This document shows, piece by piece, positions 1-9,460 of a stretch of 29,184 nt of DNA; within the stretch, counting starts at the first letter, position 1; the number at the start of each line of letters is the position of its first letter. The notes under the pieces are model-generated. The model was given only the letters and a program-made list of their open reading frames with translations, was not told where the DNA came from and did not search any database. The position numbers and the translations under genes are program-made. Source of the stretch: Chara braunii (lineage: Eukaryota; Streptophyta; Charophyceae; Charales; Characeae); assembly GCA_003427395.1 (NCBI GenBank), contig BFEA01000089.1, forward strand, positions 1,449,879 through 1,479,062. Direction: 5' to 3'.

Positions 1-94
1 GCAGAATGCGGGAATCCCAGCAAGGCAGCCATTCCATCGAAAGAATTCAAGAAATCAGCAGTTTTCTCAGTCTGTGTTATGGCGGGTCATTACA
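1..94 (-). mobile_element. LTR tip of the same family as the 23172 and 28346 LTRs, inverted
   Basis: Read on the minus strand from position 94, this begins TGTAATGACCCGCCATAACA and continues with the same order of words (ACTGAGAA, CTGCTGATTT, GATGGAATGG, CCTTGCTG, ATTCCCGCATTCTGC) found at 23172 and 28346 on the plus strand. It is therefore the first 94 bp of that LTR, running off the left edge. The sequence just outside it (95 onward) has no polypurine tract, so this is either a 5' LTR or a solo LTR whose body lies outside the window. Confidence 0.8.
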
Positions 95-104
95 CACTGA
101 AAAA

Positions 105-156
105 TAACCCCGTTATTTGGGGCGGCCAGGACCCGATAAACGTCCTGGGCCGCCCC
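105..156. repeat. Two adjacent hairpins, the second GC-rich with a 14-15 bp stem
   Basis: AATAAC-CCC-GTTATT forms a small hairpin at about 105-119. Immediately after it, 119-132 (GGGGCGGCCAGGAC) pairs with 142-156 (GTCCTGGGCCGCCCC) around a 9-nt loop, with one bulged base. A run of T follows at 158-164. It lies beside the LTR tip. No function is recognised. The following 60 bp (about 198-262) is built from GGACACC and CCGGAC words. Confidence 0.6.
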
Positions 157-302
157 GTTTTTTTCTTTGATTTTTGCCCCAGGGGCCTCCATCCGGACAT
201 AAGGACTGGACACCAGACACCGGACACCGGACTGTCTGGAACCCGGTCCGGACATCCGGACGGTTACCATTAAATTTTTCAAAACAATTCGTCCAGTCAA
301 GG

Positions 303-676
303 TCAGAAGTCTTCAATGGCTAATCACAGACATATGCTGCCTTGCCAGTTAATCACTGGCTATACATCAGGAGGAGGAGCGACGCTAATAGCTAAGGGGC
401 CACAGAACAGTGGGCCAGAGCATCAGATCTGTGGTACCATCTGTTCTCGTCCACTTTCCCTGAACACCCCATTCTACTCCTCTGGACTGATATCCCACCC
501 CAGTTTGACAAGCAGAGAAGACATTGTTTGGACTGATTCGCAAAGCGACACTATGGGCGATATGGAAGGAAAGGTGCAGCAGGACGCTTGATGATACCAA
601 GAACTCACACGATAAAGCATGGACGGCAATGAAGGGCATGATTGAGGCAGAGATCCAGTGCCAGTCGAGAGGGTGA
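303..676 (+). pseudogene. Decayed LINE ORF2 C-terminal (zf-RVT side) fragment
   Basis: This is the degenerate tail of a non-LTR retrotransposon ORF2. A short piece near 303-340 reads SLQWLITDICC, resembling the LQWQILH stretch before the zinc finger of the larger LINE at 2160-5327. A second piece (about 394-535) reads ATEQWARASDLWYHLFSS and later PILLLWTDIPPQFD. A frame change near 530 then leads to LFGLIRKATLWAIWKERC and SRTLDDTKNSHDKAW, ending at a stop near 676. The LW-x2-W-x2-RC-x2-T(L/F)D pattern also occurs in the fragment at 8187-8450 and in the large LINE (LWILWWQRC). Stops and at least two frame changes show it is not functional. Assignment rests on these shared motifs. Confidence 0.65.
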
Positions 677-1277
677 AAGAGGCAAGGTGGCGGACATCCA
701 CACAAACAGGCGACAGTGGAAAGACTGGCATAACTTGATCCAGCGCAGGGGAGGAAGGAGACCCGACGAGAGACATCTTAGAGTCCTACACAGCAGGGAT
801 GGTGATACGTGAAGCCGTCATCAAGGATGAGACAACAAAAGGGGGCAAGGTTGTCAAGATCAGATACAGACACAGCATGTCAAAGTCTGTCTCAGGATTC
901 TTATTGTGAAGAGAGATGGTTAATGGAAAGGCCAAAATTTGGGGGTTTTCGCTGCTGCATCACCACAAGCAATGTCGTCGAAAATTTCGCGAACAAACGA
1001 TGCAGGCTCATAATACAAACATCAAAAAAACAAACAGGCAAAAAAAAAAACAAAGACAAAAAAGTTGAAAAAAATCAAAAGCACTATAAATTTCGTTTTA
1101 TAGTATAAAACCCTATTCGCAGTAGCTTTCCGAGTTTGCCAAATTTTTCTCTGAATTCGGTGGTTTTGCCAACTTTTTCGTTACTGGTCCAAATACGTCG
1201 AAACTGAATACAAATATACCCTAATGGCTAAAGCACATCCATATCACCAAAAAAAAAAAAAAAAAAAAAAAAAAAAA
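677..1277 (+). other. Probable LINE 3' untranslated region ending in poly(A)
   Basis: No convincing coding sequence is seen. The stretch becomes A-rich from about 1018 and ends in 29 consecutive A at 1249-1277. Together with the upstream ORF2 tail on the same strand, this fits the 3' end of a 5'-truncated LINE insertion made by target-primed reverse transcription. The link between tail and poly(A) is inferred from order and strand only; no target-site duplication was identified. Confidence 0.4.
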
Positions 1278-1600
1278 GCAAAAACTTTGGGGAATATGAC
1301 AGTTTCAGTGAAAAATTTGCCAAAAACGACACCAGTCACACCACCTATTAACCGTTAGTGATTGTGAAAGCTATAACTGGCAATGCTGGAACATGAGAGG
1401 GATTCATGAGAAAGCAAGCTGACAGTCAATCCCTCCTGGCATAGGGAGCAATCAATGCTGGTCAGGGGTCCTTCCGCCAAACGGAAGGAAGTGTGAGAAT
1501 CACGTGTGTCAATGATGTAATACACGCTAAAGAGAGGCAAATGGCCACGTATCGACGCGTAGAGCAAAATCAAGAAACCACGTGCAAGGACATCACCATG
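1278..1600. other. Unassigned spacer
   Basis: I see no gene, repeat or recognisable regulatory element in these 320 bases. Confidence 0.5.
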
Positions 1601-1619
1601 CCTCGCTCATTTACTCGCG

Positions 1620-1960
1620 TGTTCCTCTGCCACCTCCTCCTCCTCCTCCTCCGCTCCCTCACCTCCTTCTCATCATCACCGTCGCCCTCGTCCTTCCGCT
1701 CCCTGTCCTCGTCCAGCTCCCGCTCCTCTCTCGCCCCTGCTCCTCCTCCCCCGCCCTTGCTCCTCCTCCTGCCCGTAGCAGGACGGAAGGCGGTGGGGTG
1801 GGAGGCCGGTCATCCCACACCTCGTCCTCCCCTCCTCCTCCTCCCACTCATCCCCCTGCCCGTCTTCCTCATGTTCCACTGTCTGCAGCTGCTCCCGGTC
1901 GCCATCCTCCTCCCACTTGTTGTTCCTGTCCGCTTCCCCCTACTCCCGCTCCTCTTGGCG
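1620..1960 (+). repeat. Pyrimidine-rich CTC/TCC low-complexity tract
   Basis: The plus strand is dominated by CTC, TCC and CCG words without a strict period. Apparent proline- or leucine/serine-rich open frames here come from composition, not from a gene. A similar tract lies at 8600-8860. Confidence 0.8.

Positions 1961-1963
<3 letters not shown>

Positions 1964-2029
<66 letters not shown>
1964..2029 (+). repeat. (CT)n microsatellite
   Basis: About 66 bp of uninterrupted CT on the plus strand, directly after the pyrimidine-rich tract. Confidence 0.95.
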
Positions 2030-2032
<3 letters not shown>

Positions 2033-2094
2033 CCATCTATTTCTCCCTGCCGTCTAACCATATCTAGCCCACCCGGTACCTCATGCTAAAGCTG

Positions 2095-2095
<1 letters not shown>

Positions 2096-2128
<33 letters not shown>
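2096..2128 (+). repeat. (CT)n microsatellite
   Basis: About 33 bp of CT. It ends just before the 5' truncation of the LINE ORF2 remnant, so it marks the likely upstream flank of that insertion. Confidence 0.95.
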
Positions 2129-2129
<1 letters not shown>

Positions 2130-2159
2130 AGCTGTTGATCAATCGTCTCGTCTCCTCAC

Positions 2160-5100
2160 ATGGAATCCAGATATCTCTCGGTCGAACATCCCCACCCCAT
2201 CCCAATCTTTCTCGCTTCCCTCGAATTAGCCACCTCCACAGCTCATTGTGTGAGGATCGCCAGATCCTATTACAAGGACCTCTTTTCCTCCCACATTCCC
2301 CAACAGCAGGATGCAAACCGCCTTAGAGAGCTGGAAGACTTCCTCCGTCCGATGGAAGGCCGCCTCACCCCGATACAGAAAGAGCAGTTGGATCGCCAGA
2401 TCACCAAAGATGAGATCTGGACGGCCCTCACGCAAATGGAGGAAGAGAAGACCCCAGGCTTAGATGGCCTCCCCAAAGAGTTTTGGGAGACCATGTGGCC
2501 TTCTCTAAGCGATGATCTGATGGATTTTTATAGGGCAGTGTGGGATTCCGGAGAGCTGGGGGAATTAGTAGGTCAAGGGGTTTTATCATTGCTTCATAAA
2601 AAAGGGGACAAGATGAACATCCGGAATTACCGACCCATCACTCTTTTGACAATGGTTTACAAAATGTTGTCCAAAGCATTGGCCAACCGGATGATTAGGG
2701 TAATAGAGGATATCATCCATCCTGCCCAGACCGACTTTATGTGCAATCGTAACATCCAAGAAAACGTACTCCTGGTCAACGAGATGATTAGCTTGGCCCA
2801 CCAGACTAAAAATAACGCCGCACTCATTTTCATTAACTTCGAAAAAGCCTATGACCATGTGGACTGGACTTTCTTAGACATGTGCCTGAGGCGGTTAAAT
2901 TTCGGCAACAATTTTCAGAGGTCGGTCCGTATTCTGCACTATAATGCAACTACGTCCGTTCAAATCAACGGGTCTCTGGCTCCAGGGATTAGACTGCAAC
3001 GGTCGGTCAGACAAGGGGACCCCATCGCCCCCTTCCTATTCATCATTATAATGGAAGCGTTAGCAGCCAACCTCCGACAGAGCAAGGACTTAAAGAGAAT
3101 TCAGATAGCCGGTATTCCTGAGGACGTAGTTCCTGTCTGCTCACTATTCGCAGACGATCTAACAATAATGGCCGACGCCACGAATCAGAACATGGAGGAG
3201 ATACATAGGTTAATGGATCTTTTCTGCTCCATCACGCATATGGCCGTCAACTGGGGGCACAAAACGCTAAGATGGTGGCTCTACCATCAAGGGGGCCGCC
3301 CCCCGGAAGGTCACCACATCACCTGGATGGATCTAGAATCCCCAATCAGGATTCTAGGGGCAAAAATGACGGTCAACGGTAAACCCCCGGAAAATGATGG
3401 TTGGATAACAGCCCCGGCTTACGCCAAACTCTCCCAATGGAACCATCAACACACATCACTTTTTGGGCGGGCCTTGCTGATAAACAATGTAGTCCTAGCT
3501 TCCCTTTGGTATAAATCGGTACTATGGCCTTTGAGCCCAAGGGCCTTGAAGATCTTAAAGAGAAAGGTAGCAGCCTATCTATGGAGAGGGGATAGTGAGA
3601 ACCCCCATGCCATCAGTCGGGTGGCATGGGACTCTGTCACTCAACCCAAGGCCAAAGGAGGACTTGGCATTATAGACCCCGTCACCCAATCCCAGGCGCT
3701 TAGCTTACAATGGGTGGTACGTTTGATATTCGAGAATGAACTCGTATGAAGACCACTAGCACTGGCGCAAATCGCTCGCCTGGCCCCGAAAGCCCCTCGG
3801 TCCGTTTACCCCTTCCAATGGTTGGACGACCGCTACTGGAGGGTGCCACGACGCCCCCGAGGAGGGGAGGGACGGAGAGACAACTTCTGGCCTCGCCTGT
3901 TAAAAATTTGGAGAAGACTTCCCCCTCCGAATCGCCCGCCCCCGGATAGATGGGAGGAAGTAGCGAGGCAACCCCTCTTCGGAAACCAATGGATTACTAA
4001 CGGACGTAGTCAGATTTTTTGCAGTATGGATGCCCCGTGGAAAGGTTGGGTAAAAAATGGGGTGACTCAAGTGGGCGATCTTTGGGATGGGGAGAGGAAG
4101 GAGTGGAAGTCCCCAGAAAAAATGAGGGAGGGTTTGAGATATTGTCACAATATCGAATCAGCTCTAGAAGTCATAACGGAGGCCCTCCCGATAGGATGGT
4201 GGCTCATTCTTCGCAGGGGCCCGGAGGTGAAGGAAGGAGATTGGATGGCCAGGAAAGGGAGGGATGATAAGGTGGGGCTGGTTCATCTAGTCCGCTCGGA
4301 CGAGGGGCTGATCGAGTGGTATAACATAAAGAGAGATGGTACATTGGAAGGGAGCGGGGACCCCTTCCAATGGACTCACAAGAAGGATCTAAACCGAATT
4401 AGGGTCATAGAGAATGGAGACCACCGGCGGGCTTTTCTTCCTGGTACTGCCATAGAAAATCTCCCAATAGACCCTTTGGAATGGATGTGGTACCCAGACA
4501 CACGACATAACCCAAGACACCCCAAACCCAAAATGTTGTCCAGTCTCACGGTGAAGGCAACATATAAAATGATCAGAACTAAGCGGTGCCTCAAAGACAC
4601 AGTGATCGACAGATGGTAGAGGCACCTTAATGTGGAGAGACACCTTCTCACACCGATTCGATGGTTCAGGGATACCAAGTGCAGACCTGCAAAAATCTCA
4701 TCTTTACAGTGGCAGATCTTGCATCGGTGTCTACCCACCAACGACTGGCTGATCGATCATTCGTCTTTAGAGGAACAAGGCCGCGCGCTCCCCTGGTGCT
4801 TTCGTTGCCTTTTGGGATTCCCGGTCAGAAAGAGACCAGAGACAATAGAACATATATTCCTGCAATGCCCGACAACAGTCCTGACTTGGCGATGGTGGGA
4901 TAGGGTGTGGCAACAAATGGTCCCAGGGCATCCATGGCCGTGGGAATGGCGGGCCATCCTCATGGGTCACTACCCACCCTTTCAAGATAACACCTTTGTG
5001 ACAAACATGTTTCATCTATCACGTAGAACGATCTTGTGGATCCTTTGGTGGCAACGATGTGTCCTTACTTTAGACAAGGTGCGGATTGAAGGGGAAGAGA

Positions 5101-5327
5101 GGTTGGAGCAACTCAAAACGCATTTCCAACTGGAACTCTCGCACAGGTGGAGGACCACTAAACAATCACTGGACATCCTCCATAGAGCCAGAGCCAGAGA
5201 CATCCGTGAACGATTAGTACAGTTTTCCAGGGATTGGCTGGGCGGGGATCGGGAGGGGTGGGTAGCGGAGGTTTGCTGGACAGACCCCTTCCCTCCACAC
5301 CCGGGATCTCTCGAAACACACTTGTAA
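2160..5327 (+). pseudogene. LINE ORF2 pseudogene: reverse transcriptase + zf-RVT, 5'-truncated
   Basis: ORF2 of a non-LTR retrotransposon, which would copy element RNA at a nicked target. One frame runs from 2160 to the TAA at 5325-5327, broken by TGA at 3747-3749 and TAG at 4617-4619. Counting from the ATG at 2160: the linker before RT (ARSYYKDLF), KTPGLDGLPKEFW near residue 97, NYRPITLL, motif A INFEKAYD around 226, motif B RQGDP 284-288, motif C FADD 330-333. The tail carries a zf-RVT zinc finger: Cys codons 4797 and 4806, His 4851, Cys 4866 (C-x2-C...H-x4-C). The apurinic-like endonuclease domain expected before RT is absent, so the copy is 5'-truncated and the ATG at 2160 is only a convenient boundary. 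Motif A has Asn (codon 2835-2837) where the catalytic Asp normally sits. Confidence 0.93.
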
Positions 5328-6032
5328 TCCCCTGCCCATTGATACCCATTTTTCAGATTCCACCCTTTTTTCGTCTGGGCAGTGTTTGTGCTTTGTTGGT
5401 GCTTTGTTAGATCGGGAGTGAGGGTTTTGGAAGGGGGGAGCTAGCATGTAGCAGCACGAATTTGGTGCCAGTACCAGGGATAAGAGTCCCCCCCCGATTC
5501 CCAACCACCTCCTTTGCTCCCCCACCTGCTCTAGTTCAGTCCTTTTTCACTCTGTCTAACCTTTTCAGACTGCCCTTGCCGCCTGTTTTTTCAGTTTTTT
5601 AGCTTTTGTTTTGTGTTGTAGTCAAACTTTAGTCTGATTTTGTCATTGCAGCCTCAGTCTGTTTTCTTTTGTCGAGGTTGCTCTAAAATTCGCTGCCAGT
5701 GTGGGAGTGTGACATTAGGGTAGGACCAACGGAGGTCAGTGTCGAAAGGCAGGTGTTCTGGGGGGATGGCAGGGAGACGGTAGGGATAACCACTGGTGCC
5801 CCCCAGTGGCTCCTCCCGGTACCCTGACCAGGCACGAGGTTGGGGAAGGAGACGAAGACCATCAGCTCTTGGTTCCAGGTTTCGGGTCATGCTCACACCT
5901 GCTCAGTCAATCCTCTAGACACCATCCAGTTTTTCCTATGCATCATTCCGTATCAATTACTGTATGGGACGCTAGATGGAGCCTCTCCCCAGGTGGTAGC
6001 AATGTCTGCGCTACGCTAGCATTGGTGGGTCT

Positions 6033-6034
<2 letters not shown>
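5328..6034 (+). other. Possible LINE 3' untranslated region
   Basis: This non-coding stretch follows the LINE ORF2 stop. T-rich words (5570-5680) and a short C run (5488-5495) are present but no gene is recognised. The true 3' end of the LINE is not clear: the next plus-strand A-rich segment is at about 6299-6320, beyond a poly(T) run. Confidence 0.3.

Positions 6035-6064
<30 letters not shown>
6035..6064 (+). repeat. Poly(T) run, 30 nt
   Basis: Thirty T on the plus strand. Read on the minus strand it could be the poly(A) tail of an antisense retroposon, or simply a mononucleotide repeat. A second run of about 15 T lies at 6483-6497. Confidence 0.85.
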
Positions 6065-6071
<7 letters not shown>

Positions 6072-7372
6072 TCCTCCTGTTTCCCCTGGGCTGGGCTGTG
6101 TCACCCCCCCGTTCTGATGATCTGGCCACGGTCCCTCGCGTCCCCTTGGCAATGCCCCACACCAGCATTTTCCTTGGGGCCATGGGGAGCGTGACGCGAG
6201 GCCCGCTTTTACTTTTAGTAGGATCAGGGAGGGATATACAACAAACAATACTCCAACACTTCCTTCTTTTCAGGCTGAAGGAAAGCCTGAACAGTTGAAA
6301 AAAAAAACCAAAAAAAACTGAACAGCATTGACAGCTCACTTCTCCGTAGGAGGGTCTACTGTGAGAACTGCCTTGTTTCCTCCTCCTCCTTTTTTCCTTT
6401 TTTTTCTTTTTTAAAAGGGGGGCAACCTGTGCCGCATGTTGACTTCCTCGCAGGCTGCGCTTGCATAGACTGCTGGATCTGCTTTTTTTTTTTTTTTGGT
6501 GATATGTATTGCTCTCATGTTCGGCGCGCCAGTGTGAATCCTAGGACATCTGAGTAGGTAAAAGGTCTTGTCTCTGGTGCTCCTATCCTTCCTGCTGCCA
6601 CTCTCTTGTTACATCCATCACTCATTCCTGTCATTCAGACCCATATTGCATCCAGTTCCTCCTGAGGCTGAATAGTTGATGGTGTCTTCAGGATGTCTGA
6701 GTTGTGCGAGTCCCACCACTTGGGATGAAGCCAATTGAGGATTGTCCTCTTCTGGGGCCAGGCTGATCCTTGGGGTCAGATCAGCTATGGCGGTTGGGTC
6801 AGAGAGGACAAGGGGTGCTGTTTTAGCAGGTGAGAGACTAAGTGGGCTGTCCTATTAGGAGGGGGTGGGACAGGAGGGATGGGGGAACTTCAGCTTTGCA
6901 GGGGCATACTCTAGGGGGTATTGTATGTCGCTGTGGGAGCAGGGGTGTCCGTTAGGGGGCTGTTCTGAACTGGGGCCGATGAGGAGCAGGGGGCTCCTCT
7001 GGGCGGAGGCAGTGTAGGAACAGGGGGTAGTTTTTTTTAGGGGAGGAAGTAGTGCTGGGGATTGTCCTAAGTCCTAAAGTGAATTGAGTTCTTGTCCCTC
7101 ACTGGATCTACCATAAGGAGAGAGGATGGTTTTTCCCTCTCTTTTTATCTGCTCCAGGGGGTGAGGGTGTTGGAGGAGGCTTTGACATCTCTGTTGGTTG
7201 TGCAATTTGAATTTCCTAAAAAATCCAAAACAATTCGCAAAAGAGGGTGGGGATTTTGCATAGTTGGATACAACGGGTCTTACTGGTGAAGTGGGCTAGC
7301 TAGTAGGACGAAATAGGGCACAGCAGCGGTGGAGATGGTGGCTCCATCATGGTAAGTATTGCCGGAGTGGGG
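6065..7372. other. Unassigned region
   Basis: There is no recognisable gene. Short homopolymer runs (A-rich 6299-6320, T-rich 6388-6412, T at 6483-6497) and purine-rich GGGG-containing words from 6840 to 7060 are the only visible structure. Confidence 0.4.
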
Positions 7373-7786
7373 TTAGGGATAGATGGATGTTTCTAGTGGA
7401 GGATCATAATCAGTGCATGAGGGAGCTGGAGGCCTTGGAACTGCAGCTATGGTGGTGATAGGCGGTTTGCTCGATGTTCTGCGGATGCCGTTAGACCCAT
7501 AGGTTGGCGAATCGACGAGGCCAGAACGACGCTGCCCGGTGCTGGGGCTTGGTTGCGCTGCCCTGTAACCCGAGTTATGTGGGAGTATGAGGCCTGGTAG
7601 AGAGATCTGGAGAGTGTCAAGGGTGGAAGGCACTCCAGTGTCCATTGGCGAGCTGGTACGTAGCGGGGGGGATTGTTCTGGAGTCGGTCGCGCCGCTCTG
7701 TAACCTAGCAGTGGGGGTGTGAGGCCTGTTAGAGACCAGGTATCGAGTATATGAGGGCTGAGGCAGGCTGAGGTGGGGCTGTTAAA
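7373..7786 (-). CDS. Proline-rich open frame with a duplicated GYRAA module, unknown
   Basis: A minus-strand frame is open from the stop at 7787-7789 down to 7373, about 137 codons; the first internal ATG is at 7645. It is rich in Pro, Ser, Thr and Leu. It contains two related segments, LTGLTPPLLGYRAARPTP and LPGLILPHNSGYRAAQPSP, which look like an internal duplication that kept the frame. No known domain, signal peptide or membrane segment is recognised. It lies on the same strand as the LINE tail at 8187-8450 and could be part of a retroelement, a host exon or a chance frame. The in-frame duplication is the only argument for coding. Confidence 0.25.
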   Translation of the reverse strand, partial: FNSPTSACLSPHILDTWSLTGLTPPLLGYRAARPTPEQSPPLRTSSPMDTGVPSTLDTLQISLPGLILPHNSGYRAAQPSPSTGQRRSGLVDSPTYGSNGIRRTSSKPPITTIAAVPRPPAPSCTDYDPPLETSIYP

Positions 7787-7789
7787 TCA

Positions 7790-8109
7790 CACTAAGGTAG
7801 TCTGTTCTCTGGCCAAAAACTCTCAGGGGATAATGATTGAGGTTTTCATAGTTCCTTCGAATTGTTGCCAAGAGACTTCTCATTTTTCTCCTAAACTTTA
7901 GCCTATTTCGTGAGGCCCTTTGGTGAATAGGCTAGTAATTGCTCATGACCCTTAGAAAAGGTGTAATTGCTATTCCTAGCCTAAGCCGGGTAATGGCCCA
8001 CGTATCTCATTTTGTTCTGTATATGTTCTCAAATACAATTTCAAATGGGACGTTGGGCCTCGTTCCCAGCACGTGTTGCTCCCCACAAATAGATTGGAGC
8101 ATTGTTCCA

Positions 8110-8111
<2 letters not shown>
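7790..8111. other. Unassigned spacer
   Basis: No gene or repeat is recognised between the proline-rich frame and the poly(A) run. Confidence 0.4.
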
Positions 8112-8140
<29 letters not shown>

Positions 8141-8150
8141 GAGAGAGAGA
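8112..8150 (+). repeat. Poly(A) run followed by (GA)n
   Basis: Twenty-seven A (8112-8138) pass directly into about 12 bp of GA. It may be a retroposon tail that gained a microsatellite at its end. Its strand is opposite to the neighbouring LINE fragment at 8187-8450, so it is not that fragment's own tail. Confidence 0.8.
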
Positions 8151-8186
8151 TGAAGCCAGTGCACTGTTGCCACTTTTTCTCATTGG

Positions 8187-8450
8187 CTAGCCAGTCCCAC
8201 TGAAATTTGGTGTTGATTGCCCGTTCCTCATCCCATTTCTTTTGGATGAGGGATTTGTTTGCCTCCATTTGCATCTAATCACGACTCCTATTATGTCTTT
8301 GGTATATGCCCACACCTTCTCCCTCGCATTTCTTGTTGGGTCGAATGTGATATTGCATCTTGCCTTCCACATAGCCCACAGAGTCACTTTGTTTCTTTCA
8401 TTTTTTTTAAGGGAGGCCGTAACTATGTTGTGTTCATCTGATTCCATCAA
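8187..8450 (-). pseudogene. LINE ORF2 C-terminal fragment, minus strand
   Basis: An 87-codon open frame contains KNERNKVTLWAMWKARCN and then FDPTRNAREKVWAYTKDI, the same LW-x2-W-x2-RC pattern and following charged helix as the plus-strand fragment at 303-676, and more distantly the large LINE at 2160-5327. It is the extreme C-terminus of a LINE ORF2; the reverse transcriptase and zinc finger are missing upstream. The 5' side is occupied by an unrelated repeat fragment (about 8505-8565). It is a truncated remnant and not a functional gene. Confidence 0.6.
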
Positions 8451-8485
8451 GATTCGAACTCATGTTATGTTTACTAAGTGTTGCA

Positions 8486-8594
8486 TGTGTGTACGGTGTA
8501 CCTTTCTCCTCTGGTCATGGTCATATGCATGGCCAAGTGAAATTGTTTTGGTCCTAGTCATGCTCGTTTGATGAAGGCATGTGTACGGTGTACC
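8486..8594 (+). repeat. Pair of direct repeats (GTGTACGGTGTACC) about 94 bp apart
   Basis: GCATGTGTGTACGGTGTACC near 8482-8501 recurs as GCATGTGTACGGTGTACC near 8577-8594, each followed by a CTTCTC-like pyrimidine stretch. They flank the fragment of the 194-bp repeat, as a duplication at an insertion would, but are long for a target-site duplication. Confidence 0.45.
8505..8567 (-). repeat. Fragment of the 194-bp repeat seen in tandem at 21719-22106
   Basis: On the minus strand this reads GCATGACTAGGACCAAAACA, then TTTCACTTGGCCATGCATATG. It matches GGCCATGACTAGGACCAAAA plus TTTCACTCAGTAATGCGTATG at about 22030-22080. The match is imperfect but ordered over about 60 bp. Confidence 0.6.
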
Positions 8595-8599
8595 ACTCT

Positions 8600-8860
8600 T
8601 CTCAGTCTTGCCCCTCATCTGCCTCCTCTCTGCACTTTCTGTTTCCTCTCCTCCTCCTCCTGCTCCTGCTCCTCAAGTCCTCCTCCTCCTCCTCCTCCTC
8701 CTCCTCCTCCTCCCCCCCTTTCCTGCGACTCTTGTATTCTTCTCCTGCTCATCCTCCTCGTCCTCCTTTTCCTCATGTTCCTTTACGTCAGACTCCACCT
8801 TGTCCTCCTACCCCTTAGCTCCTACTCTTCGTCTACCTCCCCCTGATCTCCTTGTCCTTC
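8600..8860 (+). repeat. CTC/TCC pyrimidine-rich low-complexity tract
   Basis: It includes an essentially pure (CTC)n core near 8679-8712. Several overlapping open frames arise from the triplet composition and are not genes. Confidence 0.85.
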
Positions 8861-9109
8861 AGTTTTGCAAAGCAGCATGGCGATACATTGCTGATTTTCC
8901 CTGGTGTTCAAGAATCTGGAATTCTCCGCCTTCACTTCTCATTATAGATGTATTGAATCAGTCAATAGTAATGAACTGAGATTTGCAATTTTGCAGTTTG
9001 TATTGACGGCATACTCACACGACTTTTTCCACTGATTTCTGAGGATAACTTTGCTCACATACTTCCAGGTCCAGCTGTCCTTGTTGTCAGATACAGCTGG
9101 GGGAAGTCC

Positions 9110-9425
9110 CAGTGTGAGTATGCACGCTTACTACCTAGGCTAGCAGCCGGGCCGCCCCGGTGACCTTGTTTGCCTGACCTGCCCGGCCATGCAAGGACCC
9201 TAAAAGGTCCCAGCAAAACAAAAAAGAAAAGAAAAAACAAATCCAGAAATTCTGAAAAGAGCTTACGTTATGCAAAAAATAAACTGAACAACTTTTGCCT
9301 CAGCGTCCTATCGAAATGCTTTACCAAATTATTTTTTCTTTGATTTGTTTTGGCCTGGTCGGGCAAGTGGTCCCGGGCCACTCTGGTAGCCCAGCTTACT
9401 ACACAATGTATGCTCTCCTAAAGCT
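9110..9425. repeat. Imperfect inverted-repeat region (possible fold-back element)
   Basis: The left arm (about 9110-9190) contains GAGTATGCACGCTTACTACC, GGCTAGCAG and CCGGTGACC...GACCTGCCCGGCC. The reverse complement of about 9350-9425 gives GAGCATACA...GTAGTAAGCTGGGCTACCAG and CCCGGGACCACTTGCCCGACC in the same order. The arms are diverged and about 70-80 bp long, with an A-rich centre (9220-9345). This could be a MITE-like element or two copies of one repeat in opposite orientation. Confidence 0.35.
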
Positions 9426-9460
9426 TGCATGCCCGTCCGTGAACATCAACCAGTGACATT

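Noticed and set aside
316-591. 91-codon frame on the plus strand
   Set aside because: LINE-like motifs in this interval lie in other frames, so this one is a shadow.
1493-2089. 198-codon frame rich in Leu, Ser and Pro
   Set aside because: It is produced by the pyrimidine-rich tract and CT array; no domain and no codon structure beyond composition.
6035-8450. Single antisense LINE running from 8450 to the poly(T) at 6035 (its poly(A))
   Set aside because: It would need an untranslated region of over 2 kb containing an unrelated frame; no sequence links the two ends.
8446-8466. B-box-like GAGTTCGAATC on the minus strand
   Set aside because: No T stem of five clean pairs and no A box at a suitable distance, so no tRNA or SINE is claimed.
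8568-8979. Three overlapping Pro/Leu/Ser-rich frames
   Set aside because: All three frames are open because of CTC/TCC triplet repetition, so none is informative.
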